Positions 50,522-59,681 of a DNA stretch of 64,000 nucleotides are shown here, in pieces. The translations under genes were made by a program, and so were the position numbers. The stretch comes from JACSRF01 sp963695505 (GTDB taxonomy: Bacteria > Chloroflexota > Anaerolineae > Promineifilales > Promineifilaceae). The stretch covers positions 62,001 to 126,000 of the forward strand of contig CAVOGX010000014.1 in NCBI GenBank assembly GCA_963695505.1, read 5' to 3'. Position 1 is the stretch's first letter. Every line of letters begins with the position of its first letter. The notes beneath the pieces were generated by a model. It saw nothing but the letters and a program-made list of their open reading frames with translations. It had not been told where the DNA came from and did no database searches.

Positions 50522-51268
50522 ATGAACGATTTTATCCTAACAGTAGGTGTAGTTGTGGTTGTTACCGGCCTGCTGCTGTTCTTATCATGGCGAATGAGCA
50601 GACAATCACTGACATTACGGCCGTTACTCCCCTATTCCTTGTTAAAAGACCAGGTCGGTAAGGCTGTGGAAAGCGGCAGCCAACTGCACCTCACCATGGG
50701 CAGGGCCAGCCTAACCAGCGTGGCCAGTCCAGCCAGCATTGCCGCCCTCACGATTCTCGATGCCGTAGCGAAAGATGGCTGTGCCAACGGGACACCTCCT
50801 CTTGCCACGGTGGGTGAAGGCACACTGCTGCCTGCCGCCCAAGCCAGCCTGCTGCGTGCTTACCATGAAGCGCAATTTACCAGCGGCTTTGAACCGGGGG
50901 CAGCCCAATTTATTGCTGCTGATACTGACCCTTTTTCTTATGCTGCAGGTGTGACCAATGTCATCCACCAGGATAAGGTTGGTAATACCGTGGCCGTGGG
51001 CCGCTTTGGCACCGAGCTGGCGCTGATCGCCGCCGCTGCGGAAAGACAAAATGGGGATCAGGTAATTGGTACAGATGATCCGGTTGCGCTAGCCTTGGCC
51101 ACGGCCGTTTCCTCAAATGTTCTTATTGGAGAAGAACTGCTGGCTGCGGGCGCCTATCTGGAAGGCAAAAACAGCCAGTTAGCCAGCGTGCAGCTGCAGG
51201 ACATATTGCGGTTTATCATTGCGCTAGTGCTATTGGGAACGGCCGTTTACCAACTCTTCACTGCATGA
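50522..51268 (+). CDS. DUF6754-like membrane protein
   Basis: 248 residues with one membrane helix at each end (FILTVGVVVVVTGLLLFLSW near the N-terminus, IIALVLLGTAVYQLF near the C-terminus). The central soluble part has SLLKDQVGKAVESGSQLHLT, MGRASLTSVASPASIAALTI and VTNVIHQDKVGNTVAVGRFG. This pattern (vG-avEsG-lH-s-G) is what I know as DUF6754 in Chloroflexota, often next to MutL/GlmL-type genes; function unknown. Start is close behind the upstream gene. Two ACGGCCGT copies lie in it and another follows. Confidence 0.75.
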   Translation: MNDFILTVGVVVVVTGLLLFLSWRMSRQSLTLRPLLPYSLLKDQVGKAVESGSQLHLTMGRASLTSVASPASIAALTILDAVAKDGCANGTPPLATVGEGTLLPAAQASLLRAYHEAQFTSGFEPGAAQFIAADTDPFSYAAGVTNVIHQDKVGNTVAVGRFGTELALIAAAAERQNGDQVIGTDDPVALALATAVSSNVLIGEELLAAGAYLEGKNSQLASVQLQDILRFIIALVLLGTAVYQLFTA

Positions 51269-51329
51269 ATTTGGCATTATGTTAACATTGAGGTCGTAAA
51301 TTAACAGAATTAACGTTTAATTGAACCTT

Positions 51330-51950
51330 ATGATCAAACGAAGTATTCCCGTAGCCATAGCTGTAGCCGTTGGCCTGCTCACATTGCTGGGTTTGCTCTT
51401 AAACCTGCCTCAATTGAGCGGGCTTCTGCTGCGTTGGGCCAGCTTCTTAACCGCCATTGCCCTGCTAATTGGTGTTTTGAACTTGCTGGCCGTTCACCTG
51501 AATCGCCTTCTAAAAGGCAATGTTTACAGCGGGGTACTGGCGCTCAGCATGGTGGCAGTTTTTGCATTTGCCATCACAGACATGGCCGGTATTACCCAAA
51601 ACGGGGTTGATACGATATTTAATTGGGTGCAGTTTCCCCTGGAAGCGGCGCTCTCCTCCTTGCTGGCTTTCTTGCTGCTTTTTGCGGGAGTGCAGATGCT
51701 GTGCCGCCAGCGCAGCCTGGGGGGTGCGATATTTTTGCTGTCAGCAATTCTGGTTTTGTTAAGCGCGGTTTTGGCAACTAGCCGCTTTGTTCCGGAGAAT
51801 GTGGCCGATGTTTTCGGCTCAATCGGTGAAGCCATTTCGGGAATATTTGTAACGGCAGGTATGCGCGGCATTTTGCTTGGCGTCGCCTTAGGAACCATTA
51901 CACTGAGCATTCGCCTGCTACTTGGTATGGAACGGCCGTACAACAAATGA
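51330..51950 (+). CDS. Polytopic membrane protein, unknown
   Basis: 206 residues with about six membrane segments, for example VAIAVAVGLLTLLGLLLNLP, FLTAIALLIGVLNLLAVHLN, LALSMVAVFAFAITDMAGIT and LLGVALGTITLSIRLLLGME. No motif of a known transporter or enzyme family. The ribosome-binding site is weak. Its stop codon overlaps the ATG of the zinc-ribbon gene (ATGA), so translation is coupled. The gap before it (about 60 nt) holds the ATGTTAACAT palindrome. Confidence 0.78.
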   Translation: MIKRSIPVAIAVAVGLLTLLGLLLNLPQLSGLLLRWASFLTAIALLIGVLNLLAVHLNRLLKGNVYSGVLALSMVAVFAFAITDMAGITQNGVDTIFNWVQFPLEAALSSLLAFLLLFAGVQMLCRQRSLGGAIFLLSAILVLLSAVLATSRFVPENVADVFGSIGEAISGIFVTAGMRGILLGVALGTITLSIRLLLGMERPYNK

Positions 51951-54900
51951 GTCACACAATCGTTTGCAAAGAGTGTCAAACAGAAAACCCTTTGGGGAGC
52001 AAATTCTGTAACAAGTGCGGCAACCGTCTTCCACCCGGAACAATAATCCTCTGCCCTCATTGTAATAAATCAAACCCCAGTAACCACCTCTACTGTGACC
52101 ACTGTGGAAAAAGATTGTCTGAAGAAACCCCTCCCGAAAAACCTAAACCAGAGGGGCAAAAACCAGGCCGTGAAAAATTTTCGCTGCCTGCTCGACCACC
52201 CGGCTATACAGCGCCATTAGGCCCCGACAAGATGCCTGATTGGGAAGAATCTCAAGAAGAAGAGGAAGATAACGTCCCTCCAGTTCATGAATTTCACACC
52301 CTCGAAGACATCGCCCCATTACAAAAGTCCACCGACGAACTACCCACCTGGCTTGTTGACAAACTAGATTCCTCTGACCCTGGCTTTGAGCCTCCAAAGG
52401 AAATTACAACGGACCGCTTCTTAGAATTATTGCACGCGGCTGAAAGATCCGACCAAGATGATATGCCTGAAGAAATAGCTCAGGCAGCCGCGGATGCCGA
52501 TTTACCAGATTGGTTGCAAGATGTCGTACCGCCGGGTGAGGTGGCCCATGATTTGTCCCCTCAACCAGCGGATTCAGAAAAAAGAAAGCAAGGCTCAACC
52601 GGTAGCCTACCGGAGTCCTGGATTTCCGATCTTGAAGATGAAGACACAGGAACCATTGCAGATTGGGGGCAGCCAGAAACCGGTTCAGATGTACCTGATT
52701 GGTTGTCAGACTTTGGCGAAAGCAAAGGTGATCAGCCCGAAACAGCAACAGGCGATGAGGACGAAGACGAAGCGACACGCTCTGGCGTTTTTGACATGAG
52801 CGAGTTTGGCGAGCATGTGTTGGGTGGTTCTGACATACCTGACTGGATGGAAAATGCCGACGAATCTGAGGAACCGGAGGTCCCGTCGATCTCGGGAATT
52901 TTTCAGTCGGAGGAATTTGCCCAGGAAGTTCGAGATGCCCTGGAAAACGAGCTGCCCGATTGGCTAACGCCTGAAAGCGCCATCGAGTCTGAGGAAGAAG
53001 CAGAAAAGCCAGACGTCTCGTCGCCAACCAAAGGGTACAGCGATTGGCTGGATGATGTAGACAGTGGCATGGGTGAACAAGAATTTTCCTCCGAACCCCC
53101 GGAGCCCGATTCCGATTGGCTAAATGAATTAGGACCTGCAAATACGCAGGCTCTTACCAGCCAACCAGAAGAGCAACCAGCAGAAGAAGTAGAAGATTTT
53201 TTTGCTGATTCTGGTACGCAAAAGTCCGATGATAGGGCTCAGACTGATGACTGGTTAAACGAACTTGGCCCAGCCTATACGGCACAACTTACCCCCAATG
53301 TACCGGAATCTGAAGAATCACCAGATTGGTTGGCAGAACTTGGACCACCCCAAACCAGCATGCTTCCTGACCCGGCTGAACCTCTTTCTGAAAAAGAAAT
53401 GGCCGAGCCTTTATCTGACATTTTCCACTTTGGTGGGGAAGGAGAATTCATTCCTGATTGGCTGGAAGCGCCGGTACCTGAACCTGTGCAAGAAAGCGCA
53501 GCTGCAGATTTACCTGAAGAGGTCGAGGAGAATCTGGAGGAATGGGATAGTGGAGAAATTGAGGAAGATCTAGAGGATTTTCCGGCCCAAGACGAGGTGG
53601 AAATTGAACCCGACACTCTGTTAGAGGCAAATCCAGACTGGTTAGATGAATTATCCACCCTTGGACCAGATGCTTTTACCGCAGAGCTGCCTGCCATTGA
53701 CGAAGAACCTGAAGCAGAGTTGGCCGTTCCGGAATCTGTTGTACCTCCGCCTCCGACATTTAGCGATGATGACGAACCATTATCAGAGTTTCCCGAGATA
53801 TTCACCGGATTGTTTAATGAGGATGCAGAAGATTCGGACGAGGAAGCGCCAGAGGTAGACCAAGCTGATGGAGAGCCCCTGGATTTTGGTGAGATTGATG
53901 AAGGGGAGGTCCCGGAATGGCTAACTCAGTTAGGATTGCCCCGAACAGATTCTGATACCAGTGAATATGAAAGCGGGAGCCCCTCGCTTGAAGATCAGAT
54001 ATTCGCCGGGGACCTGCCTGAATGGGTTGCCAGCATGCGCCCTGACACCGAAGAGCACACTAGCTCCCTGCCCGGTTTGACGGCCGCTCCCCTGCTAGAA
54101 GATGACTTCAGTGACATTCCAGAAAACTTAGGGGGAGCCGATTTACCTGACTGGCTGGGAGATGCCCCCTCGGCAGTCGGTTTGGAAGAAACGGCCGTTT
54201 CCGGGGGTCAAAACCTCGCCGATATTCCCGATTGGCTCCAGTTTAGAGAAGGAGAAAAAGCAGAAGACATCTTTGGCTCCGATGTTGAAGATGTTACTGG
54301 CGAATTGAGCGCTTTGCTCGAAGCTTTACCTCAGGCTGGAGACCCTGCTGCCAGGCTGGCAAAGGCAGACTTGCCCGACTGGATCAAGGCCATGAAGCCT
54401 AAAGAGCTAACCCCGGAAGGCCAAGAACCAGAACCTGAGCAACCCGTTCAGGAAACAGGACCCTTAACCGGAATTCGGGGCGTTATCGCCATTGAACCGG
54501 TGGTTGCCATACCGCGGGAAGGCAGCTTTGTTGCGACAGGGTTAAACGTTACTACTGCCCAACAAGAGCAAGCAGCCCTACTCCGGCAAATCCAGGCTGG
54601 CCTGCAAGAGCAAGCGCGGACCATTAGCCTGGGAGAAGTGGCTAAAACTTCGCCCACGGTGCGAGCCCTCCTGGCTGTGATTCTGCTAGCTGCCATTTTC
54701 TTGGGTATTTTTGGACCAAACATGCAGCGAACAGCACCCATGCCAACTGGCGTAGAAAATGCTTACAACGCGCTGGAGGCTGCAGCCGGCAAAAATGTTC
54801 TTGTTGCCTTTGAGTATACACCGGCAATGGCCGCCGAGTTGGATACCCAGGCAGCATTATTGATGGAACATCTGGCCAAACAGGGCAGCAACGTCATTAC

Positions 54901-55420
54901 GGTAAGCCAATATGCAGCCGGTTTGGCGCTGGCCAAGGCCCATACCGAGCAGAATTTGACATCGACTTTGGGCTTTGTACCTGGTGAAGCAATCGGCTTG
55001 CGCGAATTAGGAACTTGCCTAGAAAGGGCAGCTTCATGCCGCTCATTGGCTGGGCACAATTTAGATGCCGAGGCTCAAGCCATGCTTGAGAATGTGGGGT
55101 TGATCATCATTTTGACGGGTGAGCGTGCCAGCCTTGTAAATTGGATCGAGCAGGTGGGCGCACCGGGTGAGGTAGCTTTGGTAGCAGGCGTTACCCAGGC
55201 ACTAGCGCCCATTGCTGCGCCATATGCAGCGGCTGACCAGCTACAAGGCGTGGTGGCTGGGTTGCCGGACACGGCCGTTTATGCTCAACTGGCAAATGCG
55301 GAAACGCAAAAAATAGCTCGCCAGCTCAACGCTCAGCATATGGCCCAAATTGTAACCGTGCTGCTGTTACTGGGCGGTGCTTTGCTAGCATTATTTTCAA
55401 GGGAAAAGCAGGCTTCGTAA
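51947..55420 (+). CDS. Zinc-ribbon, acidic WL-repeat, membrane-anchored protein
   Basis: A 1157-residue protein of unknown function. Residues 1-55 are a double zinc ribbon with cysteines at 7, 10, 21, 24 and 36, 39, 50, 53. Residues about 110-830 are very acidic and contain about 17 short modules around W-L or W-I: LPTWLVDKL, LPDWLQDVV, VPDWLSDFG, DSDWLNELGPANTQAL, DDWLNELGPAYTAQL, LPEWVASMRP, LPDWIKAMKP. A membrane helix lies near 904-924 (ALLAVILLAAIFLGIFG). After it comes a globular region of about 200 residues and a C-terminal helix (IVTVLLLLGGALLALF). So the acidic repeats are probably cytoplasmic, the 200 residues outside. The same W-L modules are in the giant protein at 30504-37142. 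Confidence 0.85.
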   Translation: MSHTIVCKECQTENPLGSKFCNKCGNRLPPGTIILCPHCNKSNPSNHLYCDHCGKRLSEETPPEKPKPEGQKPGREKFSLPARPPGYTAPLGPDKMPDWEESQEEEEDNVPPVHEFHTLEDIAPLQKSTDELPTWLVDKLDSSDPGFEPPKEITTDRFLELLHAAERSDQDDMPEEIAQAAADADLPDWLQDVVPPGEVAHDLSPQPADSEKRKQGSTGSLPESWISDLEDEDTGTIADWGQPETGSDVPDWLSDFGESKGDQPETATGDEDEDEATRSGVFDMSEFGEHVLGGSDIPDWMENADESEEPEVPSISGIFQSEEFAQEVRDALENELPDWLTPESAIESEEEAEKPDVSSPTKGYSDWLDDVDSGMGEQEFSSEPPEPDSDWLNELGPANTQALTSQPEEQPAEEVEDFFADSGTQKSDDRAQTDDWLNELGPAYTAQLTPNVPESEESPDWLAELGPPQTSMLPDPAEPLSEKEMAEPLSDIFHFGGEGEFIPDWLEAPVPEPVQESAAADLPEEVEENLEEWDSGEIEEDLEDFPAQDEVEIEPDTLLEANPDWLDELSTLGPDAFTAELPAIDEEPEAELAVPESVVPPPPTFSDDDEPLSEFPEIFTGLFNEDAEDSDEEAPEVDQADGEPLDFGEIDEGEVPEWLTQLGLPRTDSDTSEYESGSPSLEDQIFAGDLPEWVASMRPDTEEHTSSLPGLTAAPLLEDDFSDIPENLGGADLPDWLGDAPSAVGLEETAVSGGQNLADIPDWLQFREGEKAEDIFGSDVEDVTGELSALLEALPQAGDPAARLAKADLPDWIKAMKPKELTPEGQEPEPEQPVQETGPLTGIRGVIAIEPVVAIPREGSFVATGLNVTTAQQEQAALLRQIQAGLQEQARTISLGEVAKTSPTVRALLAVILLAAIFLGIFGPNMQRTAPMPTGVENAYNALEAAAGKNVLVAFEYTPAMAAELDTQAALLMEHLAKQGSNVITVSQYAAGLALAKAHTEQNLTSTLGFVPGEAIGLRELGTCLERAASCRSLAGHNLDAEAQAMLENVGLIIILTGERASLVNWIEQVGAPGEVALVAGVTQALAPIAAPYAAADQLQGVVAGLPDTAVYAQLANAETQKIARQLNAQHMAQIVTVLLLLGGALLALFSREKQAS

Positions 55421-56043
55421 TGAACAGTAATCTCATCGGCCTGATCATCGGGTTCTTATTGACCCTCTTCATCTACAGCTATATTTGGGGTGATAACCCC
55501 CTTTATCGGTTGGCAGTGCATATTTTAGTCGGCGTCAGCGCAGGGTATGCCGCAGTGGTAGTGGTTAGGGAATTACTCCTGCCCGTGTACGTGCAGCTTC
55601 GCGCCAACCCTACTACTTTGGAATTGGCCGGCGGCCTTGTGCCTTTTGTGCTGGGCCTGCTGCTGGTGCTCAAGCGGCTGCCCCGATTAGCCTGGTTAGG
55701 TACTGGCACCATTGCGCTGCTGGTTGGCGTTGGGGCTGCGGTAGCACTCATGGGTACGCTGACGGGCACGCTGCTGCCTCAGGTTACAGCCGCTGCCGAC
55801 CCTGACCCTGTGATTGCCCTGATCGTGGCGCTGTTAACGGCCGTAACCCTCCTCAGCTTCACTTTCCGAACCAAACCTCACCGGGAAGGAACCTGGAAAC
55901 GGCCGTGGTGGCAGCAGATTGGCCAGGGCATTCTCATGATTACCTTTGGCGCACTATTTGCCAGCGTTCTAAACACCAGCTTCATTTTACTCATCGAACG
56001 CATCACCTTTTTCGTAGACCAGGTTACCCAACTGCTATCATGA
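55420..56043 (+). CDS. Polytopic membrane protein, unknown
   Basis: 207 residues, about six membrane helices (IGLIIGFLLTLFIYSYIWGD; LAVHILVGVSAGYAAVVVVR; LVPFVLGLLLVLKRLP; IALIVALLTAVTLLSFTF). No recognised family. Its ATG overlaps the last base of the stop of the zinc-ribbon gene and its stop overlaps the ATG of the MutL/GlmL gene, so three genes are strictly coupled. Two ACGGCCGT copies. Confidence 0.8.
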   Translation: MNSNLIGLIIGFLLTLFIYSYIWGDNPLYRLAVHILVGVSAGYAAVVVVRELLLPVYVQLRANPTTLELAGGLVPFVLGLLLVLKRLPRLAWLGTGTIALLVGVGAAVALMGTLTGTLLPQVTAAADPDPVIALIVALLTAVTLLSFTFRTKPHREGTWKRPWWQQIGQGILMITFGALFASVLNTSFILLIERITFFVDQVTQLLS

Positions 56044-57767
56044 TTCAAAACGAGAAAGAACTGCACCAGCCCGAATCCTACCTCATTGCCGAATGTGGCA
56101 ATACGCGCACGACTGTCCTTCTCTTCGATGTGGTCGAGGGGGCTTACCGTCTGATAGGACGAGCCAGCGCACCAACCACTCTTATTGCCCCCTGGTCCAA
56201 CATTATTGATGGGTTAACCGAGGCAGTGGAGAGGTTGGCAAAAATAACAGGTCGCAAATTTTTAAGCGGCAACAAACTCATCACGCCTGAGCGAGAGGGC
56301 GCAGGAGTCGACCATTTTATTTTTGTGGTCAGCGCTGCCGCCCCCCTAAACACTATCCTTGTGGGCCTGTCCGAAGATGTCAGCCTAAGCAGTGCTCGCC
56401 GCGCCCTTTACACTGTTTATACTAACGAGGTAGACTCTTTTAGCCTTTCAGACCCCCGAAGTGAAGAAGAACAAGTTGCCGCCATCATCGCCCACAAACC
56501 GGATCTCATTTTTCTTACCGGCGGCACGGATGGTGGAGCAGATCAGCGGTTGATTAAATTTGCCCAAACAGTCAGCTTGGGCGTCCAAATGCTGCAGGAG
56601 GCAAAGCAGGTCAGCGTTCTTTACGCCGGCAACAAAAATTTGCGTAAACATATCAAACAAATCATGGGCGAAACAATCCCCTTGCACGTAGCAGATAACG
56701 TACGACCTAATCTGCACACCGAACAGTTTGACCACGCTGCCCAGATAATTGGCGAATTATTCGAAAACCTTAAAATCAAAGAGCTTCCTGGCATTCACAC
56801 GATTCGCGGTTGGAGTGAATTTGCCCCCTTGCCCACACCCCGCGCCTTCGCCAGCATTGTGCAGTACTTTGCTGCCTTGCAACAAAATAACAAAAAGGTT
56901 GTGGGCCTGGAGTTGGGCACCGAAAGTGTAACCATTATCACCGCCACGGCCGATTCTGCCGATTTAACTATTCGCAGTGACCTAGGAATGGGGCACGCGC
57001 TTTCAAAATTGCTGCAGCATACTTCTGCGGCAAATATCGCACGTTGGATGCCTGAAGAGATCACTGAAGGTGAAGTGCGCGATTTTTTGCATAATAAATC
57101 GCTCCACCCGCAAACCATTGCCCAAACGGAGAAGGAACTGCACCTGGAACAGGCAATTGCCCGCGAGCTTATCCGGGTGGCCGCCCAGAATACCCCATTA
57201 GCCAGCATGGCAAACCCGACATTTCGCATGATGCTGGTGCGCGGGTTGGTCTTTAATAATATGCCTCGTCCGGGGCAGGTGATTTCCGCCATTTTGGATG
57301 CACTGCAGCCTACAGGAATTTTTGGCATTGCCCTGGATCAATATGGTGTATTACCCGCCATGGGTGCACTTTCAGCTCTGGAACCTCTGGCAGCCGTGCA
57401 GGCTTTAGAATCTAAAGTGCTGGCAGATTTGGGTTGGGTTGTAGTACCTACGGGCAAAGGCCAGCCAGGTCAAAAAGCGGTACATGTCCTTATTGAGTCG
57501 GAAAAGGAAGCAACTCAATACGAAGGGGATGTAGAATTTGGCACCCTTGAAGTTTTTGTGTTGGGAGAAGGGCGCTCAAAAGTTACCATTAAACCTGAAA
57601 GACGATTTGATATCGGCCTGGGGCCAGGAAAAGGAACAACCATACATGTGAGAAGAGGCAGTGTCGGTCTGGTGGTAGATGCGCGCGGACGGCCGTTGCA
57701 GTTTCCCGAAGATGAGACAACCAGACGCAACTTGATCCAGCAGTGGAATTTTGACATGGGTGGGTAA
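56040..57767 (+). CDS. MutL/GlmL-family ATPase-like protein
   Basis: 575 residues of the family named after glutamate mutase accessory protein L (MutL, Pfam PF13941), an actin-like ATPase fold. Phosphate-loop-like and fold marks: YLIAECGNTRTTVLLFDVVE at the N-terminus, LIFLTGGTDGGADQRLIKFA, VVGLELGTESVTIITATA in the second half, and MGHALSKLLQHTSAANIARW. In amino-mutase operons such proteins sit beside the B12 enzyme; here no mutase gene is present and the neighbours are membrane proteins, so the reactivating role is unlikely. An ATP-driven conformational or assembly role in this operon is inference. Start ATG at 56040 overlaps the previous stop. Confidence 0.82.
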   Translation: MIQNEKELHQPESYLIAECGNTRTTVLLFDVVEGAYRLIGRASAPTTLIAPWSNIIDGLTEAVERLAKITGRKFLSGNKLITPEREGAGVDHFIFVVSAAAPLNTILVGLSEDVSLSSARRALYTVYTNEVDSFSLSDPRSEEEQVAAIIAHKPDLIFLTGGTDGGADQRLIKFAQTVSLGVQMLQEAKQVSVLYAGNKNLRKHIKQIMGETIPLHVADNVRPNLHTEQFDHAAQIIGELFENLKIKELPGIHTIRGWSEFAPLPTPRAFASIVQYFAALQQNNKKVVGLELGTESVTIITATADSADLTIRSDLGMGHALSKLLQHTSAANIARWMPEEITEGEVRDFLHNKSLHPQTIAQTEKELHLEQAIARELIRVAAQNTPLASMANPTFRMMLVRGLVFNNMPRPGQVISAILDALQPTGIFGIALDQYGVLPAMGALSALEPLAAVQALESKVLADLGWVVVPTGKGQPGQKAVHVLIESEKEATQYEGDVEFGTLEVFVLGEGRSKVTIKPERRFDIGLGPGKGTTIHVRRGSVGLVVDARGRPLQFPEDETTRRNLIQQWNFDMGG

Positions 57768-57776
57768 CAGGCAACG

Positions 57777-58835
57777 ATGAAGATTTTAACAAGGTCCACA
57801 ATAGTTCAAACAAACATCAAGCTGCGTCGGGAGCGGATGCTGCCCGAACCAGGGGATGTTGTTGCCAGTCCTGGTCAGGATGTGTCGCCAGTGCAGGTAG
57901 TGGCCCGCACTCGCCGCCCGACTCGTTTTCGCATTGTGCCTGCCAGCGAACTGTGGCACATTTCCCCTGCTGAAGTAGAAGAATTCCTGGTCATTGGCCA
58001 GGGAACGCCGGTGGGTGTTGGAGACGTTTTGCTAGAAAAAAAACAGTTCCTTGGCAAAAAACGGCTGGAGTCACCGGCTGAAGGAACTTTTTTTGGCCTG
58101 AATAACGGCCGTATTATTTTGCAGCAGTACGAGTGGTTTGAGATGCGCGCATTGGTGAATGCGCGGGTGGTGAATGCCGTTCCTAAGAGGGGCATTGTCC
58201 TCGAAATCATTGGTGCGCAAATTCAGGGTGTTTGGGGTTCAGGTAAAGAGGGATACGGCCGTTTACGCCTCGTTACCTCAGCCATAAACAAAGCATTGGC
58301 CCCTGATGAAATCACAGATGCTGAAAATGGCGTCATTGTAGCTGGCGTCATCGACAACCCGGACGTTTTGCAGCGATTGCAGCGCCTGGGTGCCAATGGC
58401 CTTATTGCCGGCAGCGTCACAGCCAACGTGTTGCAGAAGGCTGCAGCTTTCGACCTGCCCATCATTGTCACCGATGGCATTGGCACTCAAGGTCTTGCGC
58501 GCAATATTTTTGATTGCCTGCGCGATTACGAGGGCGCCGACGTCGCCCTTTTTGCCCGCCAGACAGATTATTGGGGGAACCGGCCGGAGATAATTATTTC
58601 TCATGAAAAAACAGCCGGTCACACAAACACTCCCGACCCCCTGCAGCCTTTGACAGCCGGGAGGCGAGTGCGGATTTTACGGCAGCCTTACCAAAGCCAG
58701 ATAGGCGAGATCGTCTATCTCTACCAGAAGATAAAAGAAACCGATTTTGGCCCCAGGGTACGCGGTGCAGACGTACGGCTAATGGATGGAAATGTCGTGT
58801 TTGTACCGTACGCCAACCTGGATACAATCGTTTAG
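57777..58835 (+). CDS. Unknown conserved protein with lipoyl-like and KOW-like segments
   Basis: 352 residues, unrecognised as a whole. The N-terminal half has VASPGQDVSPVQVVARTRRP and VGVGDVLLEKKQFLGKKRLE followed by SPAEGTFFGLNNGRIILQ, which resembles a biotinyl/lipoyl-like barrel or hybrid motif. The middle (GVIVAGVIDNPDVLQRLQRL; IVTDGIGTQGLARNIFDCL) looks like an alpha/beta domain. The C-terminal RRVRILRQPYQSQIGEIVYL resembles a KOW-type SH3 barrel. Gap to the MutL/GlmL gene is 9 nt. No membrane segment. It is probably a soluble partner of the ATPase-like protein. Confidence 0.75.
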   Translation: MKILTRSTIVQTNIKLRRERMLPEPGDVVASPGQDVSPVQVVARTRRPTRFRIVPASELWHISPAEVEEFLVIGQGTPVGVGDVLLEKKQFLGKKRLESPAEGTFFGLNNGRIILQQYEWFEMRALVNARVVNAVPKRGIVLEIIGAQIQGVWGSGKEGYGRLRLVTSAINKALAPDEITDAENGVIVAGVIDNPDVLQRLQRLGANGLIAGSVTANVLQKAAAFDLPIIVTDGIGTQGLARNIFDCLRDYEGADVALFARQTDYWGNRPEIIISHEKTAGHTNTPDPLQPLTAGRRVRILRQPYQSQIGEIVYLYQKIKETDFGPRVRGADVRLMDGNVVFVPYANLDTIV

Positions 58836-58916
58836 AAAGAGCGAAAGTGCAAATCAAAGGAGATCAGCTAAGTTTTTAGCAATGCTATCGCTCTAGTTCC
58901 TTTCAAGGAGGACAAG

Positions 58917-59504
58917 ATGTCAGAAGACTTTATCATCGAAGAAGAAGGTAGTGAAGGAACGTCAAATCGTCGTCCATTTTTTATCGCTGTTGGCGTTTTA
59001 TCCGTCACGCTGCTTCTGGCCGCTATTTGTGCCGGTTCAGCTTTACTCAACCGCAATGGGGATGGTGGCGGCGGAAATGACGCCGCGGTGCAAACCCGCA
59101 TCGCCGAAAACGATATGATTGCTGTGACCAATACGGCCGTAGCCATTACCATTGAAGCCATGACCGTAGAAGCGATGACGCGTGAAGCCATGCCCACAGA
59201 AACCCTGGTGCCCACCAACACGCCCCTGCCTACCGCAACCCCGCTGCCCACCAACACACCTGTGGTAGCCCAGGCTGAAGAAACCGAAGAGCCAGAAATT
59301 GAGGGTACCTCCGAATTCGTTGTGAGCGGTGGCAACACCCCGACACCCATAGCTTTAGCTGGAGGTTCGGGCAGCGGTTCTGGCACTGGCGGTGGTGGCG
59401 ACACACTACCTGACACAGGCTTTGAATCCGTATGGGTTCCCCTGCTGGCAGCCCTGGTGCTTATTGGCCTGGTATTAACTGCACGCCGCTTGCGCAGCAG
59501 CTAA
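58917..59504 (+). CDS. Membrane/surface protein with LPXTG sorting signal
   Basis: 195 residues. A helix (FFIAVGVLSVTLLLAAICAG, about 21-40) at the N-terminus is followed by a Gly-Asn stretch, a region rich in Ala-Met-Thr-Glu, a Pro-Thr linker (PTNTPLPTATPLPTNTP, residues 99-115) and a Gly/Ser-rich piece. Near the end LPDTG (164-168) precedes a hydrophobic segment (VWVPLLAALVLIGLVLTA) and RRLRSS, the standard sortase arrangement. A strong AAGGAGG site precedes the ATG. Unlike the others in the operon it stands 81 nt after its neighbour. A terminator follows. No sortase is in the window. Confidence 0.8.
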   Translation: MSEDFIIEEEGSEGTSNRRPFFIAVGVLSVTLLLAAICAGSALLNRNGDGGGGNDAAVQTRIAENDMIAVTNTAVAITIEAMTVEAMTREAMPTETLVPTNTPLPTATPLPTNTPVVAQAEETEEPEIEGTSEFVVSGGNTPTPIALAGGSGSGSGTGGGGDTLPDTGFESVWVPLLAALVLIGLVLTARRLRSS

Positions 59505-59530
59505 ACACACTTTTTACCCTATCAATTACA

Positions 59531-59570
59531 AACGCCGGAGGCCAACATTGGCTGGTCTCCGGCGTTCTTT
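59531..59570 (+). terminator. Terminator of the eight-gene operon
   Basis: AACGCCGGAG (59531-59540) pairs with CTCCGGCGTT (59557-59566), with an inner GCCA/TGGC, followed by CTTTGTTG. Stem is strong; the T-run is short. It lies between the LPXTG gene and a convergent minus-strand gene. Confidence 0.8.
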
Positions 59571-59681
59571 GTTGATTGCGCGCACAAAGCTAGTCAGGCG
59601 GTCAGGCAATAAAGCTGATCGTTTGTACTCATTCGTGCCCAAAATTGGCGCTACAAGCCGATAGGCTGGTAAGCTGAAAAG

